Source: Rhodococcus sp. UNC23MFCrub1.1 (GTDB lineage Bacteria; Actinomycetota; Actinomycetes; Mycobacteriales; Mycobacteriaceae). From it: a stretch of 64,000 bases of DNA. Position 1 is the first letter of the stretch. Every line of letters begins with the position of its first letter. Shown piece after piece: positions 36,475 through 46,141 of the stretch. The translations under genes and the position numbers were made by a program. The notes beneath the pieces were generated by a model. It made no database searches, was not told the DNA's origin, and saw nothing but the letters and a program-made list of their open reading frames with translations. The DNA lies in the NCBI RefSeq assembly GCF_000686025.1, contig NZ_JMLQ01000007.1:1-64000 (forward strand). The letters run 5' to 3'.

Positions 36475-37158
36475 ATGGACGTCGAACTCCGGCACAACCC
36501 CTCCAACACCGTCGCCCGATGCCGCCTCGCGCCACGGGAATCGCTGAACACCGAGGGCGGGGCGATGCTCGCGTGTTCGGCCGGTGTGGACATCCGGAGC
36601 AGCACCCCGGGCGGATTCCTCGGCGGACTCAAACGCAGCGCGCTGAGCGCCGGATCCTTCTACGTCACCACGTACACGGCACCGGACCAGGGCGGCTGGG
36701 TCGACCTGGCCGGCAAGCTGCCCGGCGACGTCATCACCGTCGACGTCGCCGACGGGCAGGAGTGGTTCGTGGGCCACGGTTCCTGGCTCGGCAACTCCCC
36801 CGACGTCACCGTCGACCCGCAGTTCGGCGGAATGAAGCAGATGTTCGGCGGCCAGGGCGCCTTCGGCTACAAGGCGTCGGGACGCGGGCACGTGCTGCTG
36901 GGTGTGTACGGCGCCATCGACGTCATGGACCTCGGTCCCGGGGAACGCGTCACCATCGACACCGGTCACGTGGTGGCGTACCACCTCGCGATGACGTTCG
37001 ACGTGCGTCGAGCGGTACAGGGGAAGACGATGCAGACGCTGAAGTCCGGCGAGGGGCTGGTGTTCGACTTCACCGGTCCGGGCCGCGTCCTGCTGCAGAC
37101 CAGAAACCCTCGCGAACTCGAACGGCTCATCGACGAGAACCGGCCACGCTCGAGCTGA
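36475..37158 (+). CDS. AIM24 family protein
   Basis: 227 residues from ATG 36475. A repeated beta-strand/glycine pattern: GGFLGGLKRSALSAGSFYVTTYTA, then GWLGNS-like (GSWLGNSPDVTV) and GRGHVLLGVYGAIDVMDLGPGE, typical of the AIM24/TIGR00266 family (double-psi-like beta fold, named for a mitochondrial protein). The biochemical role is unknown. It is divergent from the unknown membrane operon with about 110 bases between. Its TGA (37156-37158) touches repeat copy C. Confidence 0.85.
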   Translation: MDVELRHNPSNTVARCRLAPRESLNTEGGAMLACSAGVDIRSSTPGGFLGGLKRSALSAGSFYVTTYTAPDQGGWVDLAGKLPGDVITVDVADGQEWFVGHGSWLGNSPDVTVDPQFGGMKQMFGGQGAFGYKASGRGHVLLGVYGAIDVMDLGPGERVTIDTGHVVAYHLAMTFDVRRAVQGKTMQTLKSGEGLVFDFTGPGRVLLQTRNPRELERLIDENRPRSS

Positions 37159-37202
37159 TCGTGGAACTCAGACCCCGGAATCCGGGGTTCGGACTCCACG
37201 AT
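37158..37202. repeat. nested palindromic repeat, copy C
   Basis: 45 bases centred at 37180: outer arms ATCGTGGA/TCCACGAT, inner arms ACCCCGG/CCGGGGT around AAT. It starts at the last base of the AIM24 stop and contains the stop of the convergent allophanate hydrolase gene (37168-37170), so the last residues of that enzyme are encoded by the repeat. Confidence 0.9.
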
Positions 37203-38865
37203 TCGCGGTGTAGGCCCGCCAGCCGCCGAACTCGGTGATGTCGGTGCCCGCCTCCGCCGCATCGGCGGCGCACATGAAACCGACCACCTCCCGACCGTCG
37301 GACAGCGTCACCGATCCCAGGCCCATCGGTGCGGGCAGCCCGGCCAGGAACGTGCCGAGGTGCGCCGGGGCCATCCGATACAGCTCGCCCGCGATGGAGG
37401 CGCTGCCGCCGCGCACCAGTCCGGGCTTGGGCGGCGTGGTGCCCAGATCGACCAGGCGGTAGTCGGCGGAGGTGCTCACCTCACCGACGAACCGCGCACC
37501 ACGCTCGACCAGCTGACCGTTCAGCGGGAACCCTCGCAGGTGCGCGCCGACGACGAGCACGTCCACGCCGTCCTCCACGAGTACCGCCGTGTCCTGATCC
37601 GCCACCGCGGCGCCGATGTCGAGCAGTACCTGATCGGTGAACGCGGGGCCCACGACCATGACGCCGAAGGGATCCCCCGCCGTCGTGCGCGCACCCGGCA
37701 CCGCGACGGCCGCCATGTCGAGAAGGTTGCAGAAGTTGGTGAACGTGCCGAGCCTGCGATTGATGCCGAGCGGATCCGCCTGTACCGCAGCGATGGTGGG
37801 GTGCTCGGTGGTCGTCGGCAGCACCAGGCCGTCGAGCCCGTCGAGAATCGACGCCGCGTGCGCCTTCGCCGCCAGCAGCGTCGAGAGGTCGTCGACGTAC
37901 GCGTGCGCTGCCGGATCCTTCGCGCCCAGCACGATGCGGGAGACGGTCGGGTCGGCGTGCTCGGGCGATGTCGACAGAAACTCGCCGACCGCCGCGTAGC
38001 GCTGCGCCACGATCGCCCCGTCGTACAACAGCACGGCCGCGTCCAGCAGCACGGAGATGTCGACGATCTCGTGGTCGATCCCCACAGCGTCCAGTCCCGA
38101 CACCGTGCGCTCGAACGCCTCCGCGTACTCGGGGCACAGCGCGCGGAGATCCTCGGTGCGTGGAACGGCGACACGGGGGCGCGGCGGGGCCGACAACGGC
38201 ACCGTCGCGGGCCACGCACGACTCCGTGGATCCGCCGAGTCCGCACCGATCATGATCGCCATGGCTGCTGTGGCCGTGGTGATGTCGGCGGCGAAGACCG
38301 TCACGGCGTCGTAGTCCACGCACGCCGGGACGACGCCGGTGTTCGGCACCAGTCCCAGCGTCGGCTTGATGCCCACCAGGGACGCGAAGGCCGCAGGAAC
38401 TCGGCCCGACCCTGCCGTGTCCGTTCCGAGGGCGATGTCCACGATGCCCAGCGCGACCGCGGTCGCGGAGCCGGAACTCGAGCCGCCCGAGATCTTCTCG
38501 GGGTCGTGCGCGTGCCGCACCGCGCCGTACGGGCTGCGCGTTCCCACGAGTCCGGTGGCGAACTGGTCGAGATTGGTCTTGCCCAGCACCAGAGCGCCGG
38601 CGGCGCGGAGTCGCGCGACAACGGTCGCATCGGCGTCCGGGGTACGGGCGAACTCGGGGCACGCCGCCGTCGTCGAGAGACCCGCGACGTCGATGTTGTC
38701 CTTGACCGCGAGCACGGTCCCGTACAGCGGCAGGCTCTCGTCCAGACCGGCGGCCTCCGCGAGGACGTCCGCCTCGTCGCGCAGCGTGATCCACACCTCG
38801 GGGCGGTCGACCTCGGCAATACGCTTGTACGCGAGCAACACTCGATCGGTGGCGGTCGTCATCAT
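37168..38865 (-). CDS. atzF: allophanate hydrolase
   Basis: 565 residues. The amidase-signature domain has the catalytic lysine in AVKDNID, cis-serine in GGSSSGSA and nucleophile in [11 protein letters not shown]-terminal domain (about 445-565: [19 protein letters not shown], then GELYRM) is the second domain of full-length allophanate hydrolases. It hydrolyses allophanate to ammonia and CO2. ATG 38865 overlaps the carboxylase stop (ATGA). The final residues lie in repeat copy C. It is the last gene of the carboxylase operon; allophanate is made by the upstream steps. Confidence 0.92.
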   Translation of the reverse strand: MMTTATDRVLLAYKRIAEVDRPEVWITLRDEADVLAEAAGLDESLPLYGTVLAVKDNIDVAGLSTTAACPEFARTPDADATVVARLRAAGALVLGKTNLDQFATGLVGTRSPYGAVRHAHDPEKISGGSSSGSATAVALGIVDIALGTDTAGSGRVPAAFASLVGIKPTLGLVPNTGVVPACVDYDAVTVFAADITTATAAMAIMIGADSADPRSRAWPATVPLSAPPRPRVAVPRTEDLRALCPEYAEAFERTVSGLDAVGIDHEIVDISVLLDAAVLLYDGAIVAQRYAAVGEFLSTSPEHADPTVSRIVLGAKDPAAHAYVDDLSTLLAAKAHAASILDGLDGLVLPTTTEHPTIAAVQADPLGINRRLGTFTNFCNLLDMAAVAVPGARTTAGDPFGVMVVGPAFTDQVLLDIGAAVADQDTAVLVEDGVDVLVVGAHLRGFPLNGQLVERGARFVGEVSTSADYRLVDLGTTPPKPGLVRGGSASIAGELYRMAPAHLGTFLAGLPAPMGLGSVTLSDGREVVGFMCAADAAEAGTDITEFGGWRAYTANRGVRTPDSGV

Positions 38866-40853
38866 GCTCCCTGTGCTGTGGTGAGGGCGAACTCGCCGGC
38901 CGCGGACCAGGCATCGCGCTCTATGCCGAACGCCTCGGCCTGCTTCTTGCGGAACTCGGCGATGGAGCTGTCGTTCTCGGCCAGGAACTCGTCGTGGTCG
39001 GCCAGAGAGAAGGTGCCGTCGGTGATCTCGACACCCGCTCCGCGCCCGGCCGCGAGATCGGCGCGCATGTCGGCGAGTTCCTCGGTGCTGACGGGGTACC
39101 AGGAGATGCGGTCGAAGAAGCGCAGCAGCCAGGGCGTGCCCTCTTCGAACCCCTTCGTGGTCAGAGGATGACGGTGGTTCCAGACCTGGGTGGTGCGGCC
39201 GACGAACTGGTAGCCGCCGGGTCCCTCCATGCCGTAGATGCACAGATACGCGCCGCCGATCCCCACGGCGTTCTCCGGTGTCCACGTGCGGGCCGGGTTG
39301 TACTTCGTCGTGACGAGGCGGTGCCGTGGATCCAGCGGAGTCGCCACCGGCGCGCCGAGGTACACGTCGCCCAGGCCCAGCACCATGTACTCGGCGTCGA
39401 AGACCGTGTCGTACACGTCGTCGACGGACTCGAGCCCGTTCATCCGGCGGATGAACTCGATGTTCCACGGGCACCACGGCGCGTCGGAGCGTACGCCGTG
39501 CATGTAGCGCTGGATCGCCTCGCGCGTGGACGGGTCGTCCCACGAGAGCGGCAGCCGCACATGCCGACTGGGCACCGTGAGCTCGGAGGTGTCCGGCAGC
39601 GCGTCCTCGGCCTCGAGCAGCAGATCGAGGAGCTTCGCGGTCGGCAACACGTCGGGGTCGACCTTCACCTGCAACGACCGGATACCGGGCGTCAGATCGA
39701 CCAATCCGGCGGGAGCGATGGCCTCGACGGCCTCGTGCAGCGCGTGCGCGCGGGCCCGCAGCGCCAGGTCGAGGGACATCTCGCCGTACTCGACCAGGAT
39801 GTTGTCGTCACCGGAGCGTCGGTAGGTGACCGGCGTGGCACCGTCGCGGCGCGCGATGACACCGTCGTCCCCGTCGCCGCCGCGCGAGAACACCACGGGC
39901 AGGCCGGCGCGCCGGCCGACACCCAGCGTGTTCTTCGAGGCGGCCGCAGCGGCCTCGAGCGCGACGAAGCGCACCGTGTCGCCGGGGCGCAGCTGACCGA
40001 GCTTCCAGCGATCGGCCGCGACCACCGTCACCGGGCACACGAAGCCGCCCAGGCTCGGGCCGTCGGGACCGAGCAGGATGGGGGTGTCGCCCGTGAAGTC
40101 CAGCGCCCCGACCGAATACGCGTTGTCGTGGATGTTCGACGGGTGCAGACCCGCTTCTCCCCCGTCGGTACGCGCCCAGTCCGGGCGGGGTCCGACCAGC
40201 CGCACGCCGGTGCGATCGGAGTTGAAGTGCACCTCGTAGTCGGTGCCGAGAATGGTGTCCATGTCGGAGCGGGTGAAGAACTCGGGTGCTCCGTGCGGCC
40301 CCTCCGTGACGGCGAGCTGCCACGAGTGCGTCAGCGCCGGAACGTGTTCCATCGGCACGGGTGCGGGCGTGCCGGTCGCGCGATCCGCCGGGGCGAGGTC
40401 GTCGCCCGCCTGCAGCACACGGCCGTCGAGCCCGCCGAACGTCCCGAGTGTGAAGGTCGACGCACTGCCGAGGTACTCCTCGGCCAGGACGCTGCCGCGG
40501 ATCGCGACGTACATCCGCAGACCGGCCCCGGACACCGCACCCACGTCGAGCACCCCGCCCGCGGGCACCGTGATCGGAGTCCAGCGCTCGGCGGGCTCGC
40601 CGTTCACCGTGACGGGTGCGTCCGCACCGGTGACGCACACGACGGTCTCGTCGTCGAAACGCAGTGCGGGACCGCTCATCGTGGTCTCGAGCGCCGGCGC
40701 TCCCTCCGGGTTGCCGACGGCGACGTTGGCCAACCGCAGCGACAGGTCGTCCATCGGCCCCGACGGGGGTACTCCCACCTTCCAGTACCCCACCCGGCCG
40801 GGCCAGTCCTGAATGGTGGTGAGCATGCCGGGGCGCTCGACGCGGATGCTCAT
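38862..40853 (-). CDS. carboxyltransferase half of urea/guanidine carboxylase (no biotin carboxylase or BCCP domain)
   Basis: 663 residues. The AHS2/KipA-like domain is at the N-terminus ([25 protein letters not shown] region) and the AHS1/KipI-like domain in the second half ([10 protein letters not shown]-type [21 protein letters not shown]). This is the order of the carboxyltransferase region of urea carboxylases, which are normally about 1200 residues with an N-terminal ATP-grasp biotin carboxylase and C-terminal biotinyl domain. Both are absent: the protein ends shortly after AAGEF, with no AMKM biotin site. ATGA overlaps at both ends argue against recent truncation. A biotin-loaded partner must come from elsewhere if active. 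Confidence 0.88.
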   Translation of the reverse strand: MSIRVERPGMLTTIQDWPGRVGYWKVGVPPSGPMDDLSLRLANVAVGNPEGAPALETTMSGPALRFDDETVVCVTGADAPVTVNGEPAERWTPITVPAGGVLDVGAVSGAGLRMYVAIRGSVLAEEYLGSASTFTLGTFGGLDGRVLQAGDDLAPADRATGTPAPVPMEHVPALTHSWQLAVTEGPHGAPEFFTRSDMDTILGTDYEVHFNSDRTGVRLVGPRPDWARTDGGEAGLHPSNIHDNAYSVGALDFTGDTPILLGPDGPSLGGFVCPVTVVAADRWKLGQLRPGDTVRFVALEAAAAASKNTLGVGRRAGLPVVFSRGGDGDDGVIARRDGATPVTYRRSGDDNILVEYGEMSLDLALRARAHALHEAVEAIAPAGLVDLTPGIRSLQVKVDPDVLPTAKLLDLLLEAEDALPDTSELTVPSRHVRLPLSWDDPSTREAIQRYMHGVRSDAPWCPWNIEFIRRMNGLESVDDVYDTVFDAEYMVLGLGDVYLGAPVATPLDPRHRLVTTKYNPARTWTPENAVGIGGAYLCIYGMEGPGGYQFVGRTTQVWNHRHPLTTKGFEEGTPWLLRFFDRISWYPVSTEELADMRADLAAGRGAGVEITDGTFSLADHDEFLAENDSSIAEFRKKQAEAFGIERDAWSAAGEFALTTAQGA

Positions 40854-41494
40854 GCGGGCCGCGTCACGATCAGACGAACCGGTGTCGGGTCGAAACCGTT
40901 GCACGGGTTGTTGATCTGCGGGCAGTTCGAGATCAGGACCAGCGAGTCGATCTCCGCGCGCAGCGCGATCCGCTTGCCCGGCGCGGACAGTCCGTCGACG
41001 ATGCCCAGGCTGCCGTCCGCGTCGACCGGGACGTTCATGAAGAAGTTGATGTTGGAGACGATGTCGCGCTTGCCCAGACCCCACCGCGACCCCTCGAGCA
41101 CGAAGTTCTCGACACACGCGTGCTGGTGCTTGGTGTGGTGGCCGTAGCGCAGCGTGTTCGACTCCTGCGAGCACGCACCGCCGATCGTGTCGTGATTGCC
41201 CACCTCGTCGGCGACGATGGTCATCATCGGCCGGGACTCGCTGTCGCGCAGAACAGTTCCCGTGGTGAGGTAGACGTTGCCCTGACCCACCATGGTGGCC
41301 GGTGCGCTGTAGCGGACGGTGTGATCGTCGGCGCCGTAGACCAGGGTGTCGACGGCCTGGTTGCCCTCCAGGTCGAGGATGGTGAGGACGTCGCCGGCGC
41401 GCACGACGGCCGACCACGGGCCGCGGGCAGGCGCGACCTCGTCGAGCACCACCTCGCCGGAGACGAGGGCCAGTTCCTGTACTGCTGCGATCAT
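40850..41494 (-). CDS. urea carboxylase-associated protein UAAP2-type (carboxyguanidine deiminase subunit-like)
   Basis: 214 residues. [50 protein letters not shown] and [12 protein letters not shown], then [12 protein letters not shown] match the UAAP2 family. UAAP1/UAAP2-related pairs were shown to form carboxyguanidine deiminase (CgdAB), converting carboxyguanidine to allophanate, which is consistent with guanidine rather than urea degradation. The cysteine and histidines of the conserved segments may be metal ligands. Coupled on both sides by ATGA overlaps. Assignment to UAAP1 versus UAAP2 is from memory of family sequences. Confidence 0.87.
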   Translation of the reverse strand: MIAAVQELALVSGEVVLDEVAPARGPWSAVVRAGDVLTILDLEGNQAVDTLVYGADDHTVRYSAPATMVGQGNVYLTTGTVLRDSESRPMMTIVADEVGNHDTIGGACSQESNTLRYGHHTKHQHACVENFVLEGSRWGLGKRDIVSNINFFMNVPVDADGSLGIVDGLSAPGKRIALRAEIDSLVLISNCPQINNPCNGFDPTPVRLIVTRPA

Positions 41495-42312
41495 TTCGAG
41501 CCTCCTGCTGCGTACGTGTCCAACGTGTTGGCGACGGCACGGAGGTATTCGGGATCGGTGTTCGGCAGCGCGTCGAGATCCTGCGGCGACGGCCAGGCCA
41601 GCACCTGGAGCGACGTGGTGTCGAAGGTGGGCGACGGATCGATCGGGTGCGCCGTGTTGGCGATGCTCACGATCACCGGCAGGTGCAGGATCAGGTCGAC
41701 CTCGCGGCCGGCACCCGCGGAACCCGTGCTGCGGAGGGCCCCGTCGGGATCGACGGTGACGCCGTGGAAGAAGCTGAGTGTCGGCGGCACGTCGCGGGGA
41801 CCGAGTCCGTTCTTCAGGGCGGCCAGGATCAGCAACTCGCGGCCCGCGGGCGACGCCGAGTACGCGCTGCCGTCACCGTACTTCGCGGTGTTGGTGAGCA
41901 GCGTCGACGTACCGCACAGTGCGTCGTGGTGTCCGGACGAGTCGGCCAGCACGGTGGCGAGCACCCGCCCCTGGTCGGACAGCAGCGGATGACCCACCCC
42001 CAGGTACGCCTGCCACGGCACCTTGACGGTGTCCGCGGTGTTGAGGCGTTCCCACGGTGCGTCGGCACGGTGCAGCAGGACGTGCGCGCAGGCCGCTCCG
42101 TCGATGTCGCGCAACCGGACTCGGGTTCCGCGCTGGAGCACCTTCGTCGTGTACCGCCCGCCGGGAACCGTCTCGGCCCAGACGAGCGACGCGGCACCGG
42201 CTCCGGGAACCTCGTGCGGCCACAGGGAGGGTGGGACCACCGGCATCGAGTCGGTGATCTCCCGAGCCTGCGACCGGGCGTGCTCGCGGGCGGCTGTGGT
42301 GGTGGCGGTCAT
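41491..42312 (-). CDS. urea carboxylase-associated protein UAAP1-type (carboxyguanidine deiminase subunit-like)
   Basis: 273 residues from ATG 42312, overlapping the permease stop (ATGA). It is homologous to the next gene product: [48 protein letters not shown] and [13 protein letters not shown] align with its core. Probably the second subunit of the deiminase that precedes allophanate hydrolysis. The longer open frame antisense to the permease is not needed. The ~25-residue N-terminal extension before [11 protein letters not shown] is polar. Confidence 0.85.
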   Translation of the reverse strand: MTATTTAAREHARSQAREITDSMPVVPPSLWPHEVPGAGAASLVWAETVPGGRYTTKVLQRGTRVRLRDIDGAACAHVLLHRADAPWERLNTADTVKVPWQAYLGVGHPLLSDQGRVLATVLADSSGHHDALCGTSTLLTNTAKYGDGSAYSASPAGRELLILAALKNGLGPRDVPPTLSFFHGVTVDPDGALRSTGSAGAGREVDLILHLPVIVSIANTAHPIDPSPTFDTTSLQVLAWPSPQDLDALPNTDPEYLRAVANTLDTYAAGGSK

Positions 42313-43862
42313 GCGGACACTCCTGTGGTGACGGGGTTGGGGTGGGCCTTGCCGCGCGGGAAGCACAGCGCACCGACGGCGACGACGGCCAGCACGGTGA
42401 GGGGTGCGGCCCAGCGCAGCAGCGGGAAATCGCCGGAGGGGTCGTAGATCTCGGGGCGCGGCCAGGACAGGTTGACCACCATGGCAGCGCCGTAGACGAC
42501 GGCGAGAAGGTTGACGGGCAGGCCGAGGCGGCCGAGGGTGAACAGCGGCTTGCCCTCGGAGTCCACCTTCGGGGCGCCGGTGGTGCTGCGGGGCCAGCCC
42601 TTCAGCCGCTGGAGGAGTAGCGGCACGGTGACCATCATGTACGCGAGGTAGATGAGCACGATGCACACGCTGGCGAGGGTGGAGAAGATTGCCGCGTTAC
42701 CGACGTTGACCACGAGCACCAGAACGCAGCCCAGCCCGATGACGACGGCCGGGGCGATGGGCGTGCCCGTGGTCTTGTTGACCGATCCGAGAACACGGGA
42801 CGCGGGAAGCCGGCCGTCACGGGCCATCGAGAACATGAGCCGGGACGCGGCAGTCTGAATGGCCAACGTGCAGATGAGGATCGCGGTGGCCACGTCGATC
42901 AGGAGCACGGTGCCCCACGGGGACGAGAGCACGGAGTTCAGCACGTACGGCAGGCCCTGCGTCGCGAGTTCACCGTCGGTGAGGCTGGGTGCCGCCATGA
43001 GCGCACCGATGATCATGAGCCCGCCGCCCAGCGCGGAGACGGACAGCGCGAGACGGATGGTGCGCGGTGCGACCCGACGGGGATTCTTCGTCTCCTCGGC
43101 CAGTTCGCCGGCGGAGCCGAATCCCACCATGACGTAGGCGGCCATGAGTCCCGAGACGATCCACGCCCCGATGTAGCCGGAATCGACGGGCACGCCGCCG
43201 GTGTCGAACACGACGTCCGGTCCGCGCTGAGCATGAGTGAAGAACACGCCGATCACCGCGATGACACCGACGATCTCGCACGTCACGCCGATCGAGTTGA
43301 TGCGCGCCATGGCGTTGACACCGATGGAGTTGACGGTCGTGGTGATCACCAGCAGCGCGGTGCCCAGCACGACGGCGTTGGTGGCGCCGTCCGACGAGGT
43401 CAGTGCGGTGTCGGTGCCGACGATCTGGAAGCCGCTCCAGACGTTCGGCAGCACCACCTGCAGTGCGATGGCGGCGGCGGAGGCCGTCACGATCTGCGCG
43501 ATGATCATGAACCATCCGGCGAACCAGCCGGTGATCTCACCGCCGACGCGGCGTGACCACTGGTAGATGGCCCCGGAGATGGGGTAGCGCGCGGCCAGTT
43601 CGGCGAAGCACAGCGCCACCATGAACTGGCCGACGAACACCACCGGCCACGCCCAGAAGAACGCCGGGCCGGCGAAGCTGAAGCCCAGGCCGAACAGCTG
43701 GAAGATCGTCGTCAGGATCGAGACGAACGAGAAGCCCGCCGCGAAGGACGCGAACTTCCCCAACTTGCGATGCAGCTGTTGTTCGTACCCGAACTCGAGG
43801 AGATCGTCGGAGTCGCCGTCCGCGTGACGGTCCGACGGGGGTGGGAGCACGGCCTGGCTCAT
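42309..43862 (-). CDS. APC superfamily amino acid/guanidine-type permease
   Basis: 517 residues, about twelve membrane helices. FGYEQQLHRKLGKFASFAAGFSFVSI is the usual entry of the APC family; further on come GQFMVALCFAELAARYPISGAIYQW and VGFGSAGELAEETKNPRR. The operon context (guanidine/urea carboxylase-associated genes) suggests guanidine, urea or an amine substrate; the sequence does not prove it. First gene of the five-gene operon 43862-37168. GGAG precedes the ATG, and a GlnR-type site lies about 90 bases upstream. Confidence 0.88.
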   Translation of the reverse strand: MSQAVLPPPSDRHADGDSDDLLEFGYEQQLHRKLGKFASFAAGFSFVSILTTIFQLFGLGFSFAGPAFFWAWPVVFVGQFMVALCFAELAARYPISGAIYQWSRRVGGEITGWFAGWFMIIAQIVTASAAAIALQVVLPNVWSGFQIVGTDTALTSSDGATNAVVLGTALLVITTTVNSIGVNAMARINSIGVTCEIVGVIAVIGVFFTHAQRGPDVVFDTGGVPVDSGYIGAWIVSGLMAAYVMVGFGSAGELAEETKNPRRVAPRTIRLALSVSALGGGLMIIGALMAAPSLTDGELATQGLPYVLNSVLSSPWGTVLLIDVATAILICTLAIQTAASRLMFSMARDGRLPASRVLGSVNKTTGTPIAPAVVIGLGCVLVLVVNVGNAAIFSTLASVCIVLIYLAYMMVTVPLLLQRLKGWPRSTTGAPKVDSEGKPLFTLGRLGLPVNLLAVVYGAAMVVNLSWPRPEIYDPSGDFPLLRWAAPLTVLAVVAVGALCFPRGKAHPNPVTTGVSA

Positions 43863-43952
43863 GGGTGTTCTCCATTGACGGGAGGGGTGTATCTGTCGAG
43901 TGATAGTTAATCGGACGCAGCGGCCGCGGTGGTGTCCGTGATGTATCGAGAT

Positions 43953-43968
43953 GTTGCGAGTGCGTTAC
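43953..43968 (-). promoter_or_regulatory. GlnR-type nitrogen-control binding site
   Basis: On the minus strand GTAAC (43964-43968), six bases, GCAAC (43953-43957). This fits the actinobacterial GlnR half-site GTnAC-N6-GnAAC at all fixed bases. It sits 91 bases upstream of the permease ATG, which begins a nitrogen-scavenging operon. It overlaps the stop of fic. A second pair further along is weak. Confidence 0.5.
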
Positions 43969-44789
43969 GAGCTCAGGGCGCGCAGGAGGAGGGGAATGAA
44001 GGGGCGTGCGGACGGTGCGCCGGCCTGGCGGAACGGTGCCGAGTCCTGCGATGCGGCGATCCAGTCCCGCCGCTCGACGTCGGTCAGATCCAGCCGGAAC
44101 CCGGTCGGCGCGACGAGCAGATGCAGCAGCATGGTCGCGGCCCGACCGTTGCCTTCACGGAAGGGATGCACCTGATTGAGGTCGGCGTAGGTGCGGCTCA
44201 GGAGGTACGCGAGCTCGCCCCGGTCGGCGGCCGCCCAGTCGGCACTCAGGATGGTCTCGTGCACGCCCATGAGGCCGTCCCACACGACGGAGCACCTCGC
44301 GAACGCGGTGCCGTTCTTCGACAGTTCCACGGTGCGCACGTCGCCTGCCCACACGTAGACGTCCTGGAAGACGTAGCGGTGCACGCTCAGCAGGCGGTGC
44401 ACACCGACGGCGCCCCCGAGGTCGGCCCGCCCGGTGTGACAGCGGACCAGACGGAGTGCAGTGAGGATGCTCTCCGCGCGGTGCAACGCGGCCGCGTCGA
44501 CGATGCCCAGCACGTTGCGCAGCGTCGTCGACCCGGGCAGCAGGTACGGGGTGTGCCGCGGACGCAGTGCCGCCCAGCGTGATTCACGCTTCGGTCCGTC
44601 GCCGACGAGCCCCTCGCGCACCGACGGCAGCACCGTCTCGCCGCGACACTCGGCGACGAGGAGTGCGAGCTCCGCCGGCGTGGGACGCCATCCCTCGAGC
44701 CGTTCGGCGGCGACGGCCTGATCGACGGCGTGGCACTGCTCCGGGGTGAGCCCGGCGAAGGTGTCGGGATGTTCCTCGGACGGCCTCAT
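43965..44789 (-). CDS. Fic family protein
   Basis: 274 residues. The Fic motif reads HPFREGNGR (about residue 210), with the catalytic histidine, acidic residue and GNGR phosphate loop intact; the usual second arginine two residues on is threonine. An upstream NGTAF flap segment is present. The N-terminus (AVAAERLEGW) resembles the inhibitory (S/T)xxxE(G/N) helix, but has alanine in the first position. Fic enzymes transfer AMP or other groups to protein hydroxyls. The ATG 44789 overlaps the stop of the DUF294 gene. Possible toxin-like activity without an obvious separate antitoxin gene. Confidence 0.87.
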   Translation of the reverse strand: MRPSEEHPDTFAGLTPEQCHAVDQAVAAERLEGWRPTPAELALLVAECRGETVLPSVREGLVGDGPKRESRWAALRPRHTPYLLPGSTTLRNVLGIVDAAALHRAESILTALRLVRCHTGRADLGGAVGVHRLLSVHRYVFQDVYVWAGDVRTVELSKNGTAFARCSVVWDGLMGVHETILSADWAAADRGELAYLLSRTYADLNQVHPFREGNGRAATMLLHLLVAPTGFRLDLTDVERRDWIAASQDSAPFRQAGAPSARPFIPLLLRALSS

Positions 44790-46132
44790 CGAGCCAGGTA
44801 CGCCGAGGCCCGTTGCACGCCCGCCACTTCCCGCGCAGCCGCGTCGAGCAGGCTCCGGTCGAGGGGCGTGAGGTCCGACGGGCGCACCAGGTCGTCGACG
44901 GGGCGGCCGTCGCGCAGTGCCTCGCACTGGTGCCGCAGCCGGATGCGCTGGACGACGTCGAACGATTCCGCGAGCACCGCGGCGTCGTCCTCGGACAGCA
45001 CCTGCGCGCGAGCACCGTGCTCGAGCCGAGCCGGCGTGCCCACGGCGTCGTGCCCGGCGGAGACACCGGCCCAGCGCGCGATGTCCACGATGGGAGTCAG
45101 GATCCCCGCCTTCACGTCCATCGTGTCCGCACGACGGAAGAGCTTGTCCCGCAGTGTCACCCGCGCCTTGATCGTCGTCGCCTCACGCAACATCAGCAGT
45201 CGCGAGTGAGCGGCGTCGGCCAGCGCGGCGCGCGCGGGCTCCGCCGGTGTCCATCCGCCCGGCATCACCGGACGCGCATCGAGCGCGAGCGAGAGCATCA
45301 CCACACCGGTGTCCTCGTACGGATCGGCCACCCAGCCCGCCACCGCGTCGGACCACTCGTCGACCGTCCGCACGAAGCGCGGCGACGCGGCACTCGCGTG
45401 ATGGGGATCGGCTGCGAGACCGCAGCGTTCGAGTACGGCGTGCACGTCCGACCCCATCGGGGACGGGCCGCCCACCCGCGCCGTCTCGACATCGGACGAC
45501 GGGACCGATTCGCGCCGAGCGACGCTTCCGGAGACGAGCCAGGTGGACGCGTCGTCGCCCAGCAGTTCGGCGGCCCGGCGCACGGTGGCCGTCACCACGG
45601 ACGATCGCACTGCCGTCACGTCGGCCGACGGGACGCGGGAATCGTTCAGCGACAACGTCACCGAGGCAAGCCGCCCGCACGCCTCGACCAGATCGTCGAC
45701 ACTCGCCGAGCGCTCCACCGCGGTGCGCAGCGCTGTGCCCGCACGCAGCGCCGGCGAGAGCAGGTCCTGTTCGAGGGCGATGCCGAGCACGCCCCCACTC
45801 GCATCCAGCACCACCAGTCGGCGGACACCCGCAGCGAGCGCGACGGCCGCCGCCTCCGCGACGGGCACCTCGGCGTCGACAGTGACGGCAGGAACGGACG
45901 CGACGGCCGACACCGGTGCCGCGGTGCTCAGGCCCGCGGCGATCACGCGTCGGCGCAGGTCGCCGTCGGTCACCACTCCCCACGCCGAGCCCGGACACTG
46001 CACGACGAGGGTGCTCGACCTCGCCCGGGTCATCGCGTCGGCTGCCTCCGCGACGGTGATGTCGGCTCGACCGATCGGGACACCGCGACGCGTCAGCGCG
46101 CTCACCGGGGAACGCCGACGCGAGGAGGTCAC
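44786..46132 (-). CDS. CBS-pair plus DUF294 nucleotidyltransferase-like protein
   Basis: 448 residues. The CBS pair (about 15-130) has SSTLVVQCPGSAWGVVTDGDLRRRV and LVVLDASGGVLGIALEQD. The DUF294 putative nucleotidyltransferase follows, with GSVARRESVPSSDVE where the usual motif is GSxxRxE...SDxD, so the second carboxylate is glutamate. A helical C-terminus related to GlnD-like proteins has MDVKAGILTPIVDIARW. Members may sense nucleotides and modify a protein partner; the role is unknown. Coupled to fic (ATGA), nine bases after bluB. Confidence 0.84.
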   Translation of the reverse strand: MTSSRRRSPVSALTRRGVPIGRADITVAEAADAMTRARSSTLVVQCPGSAWGVVTDGDLRRRVIAAGLSTAAPVSAVASVPAVTVDAEVPVAEAAAVALAAGVRRLVVLDASGGVLGIALEQDLLSPALRAGTALRTAVERSASVDDLVEACGRLASVTLSLNDSRVPSADVTAVRSSVVTATVRRAAELLGDDASTWLVSGSVARRESVPSSDVETARVGGPSPMGSDVHAVLERCGLAADPHHASAASPRFVRTVDEWSDAVAGWVADPYEDTGVVMLSLALDARPVMPGGWTPAEPARAALADAAHSRLLMLREATTIKARVTLRDKLFRRADTMDVKAGILTPIVDIARWAGVSAGHDAVGTPARLEHGARAQVLSEDDAAVLAESFDVVQRIRLRHQCEALRDGRPVDDLVRPSDLTPLDRSLLDAAAREVAGVQRASAYLAR

Positions 46133-46141
46133 CCGGCCACG

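Noticed and set aside
43863-43952. Guanidine riboswitch before the permease operon.
   Set aside because: No conserved ykkC-type motifs could be seen; the leader is only about 90 bases.
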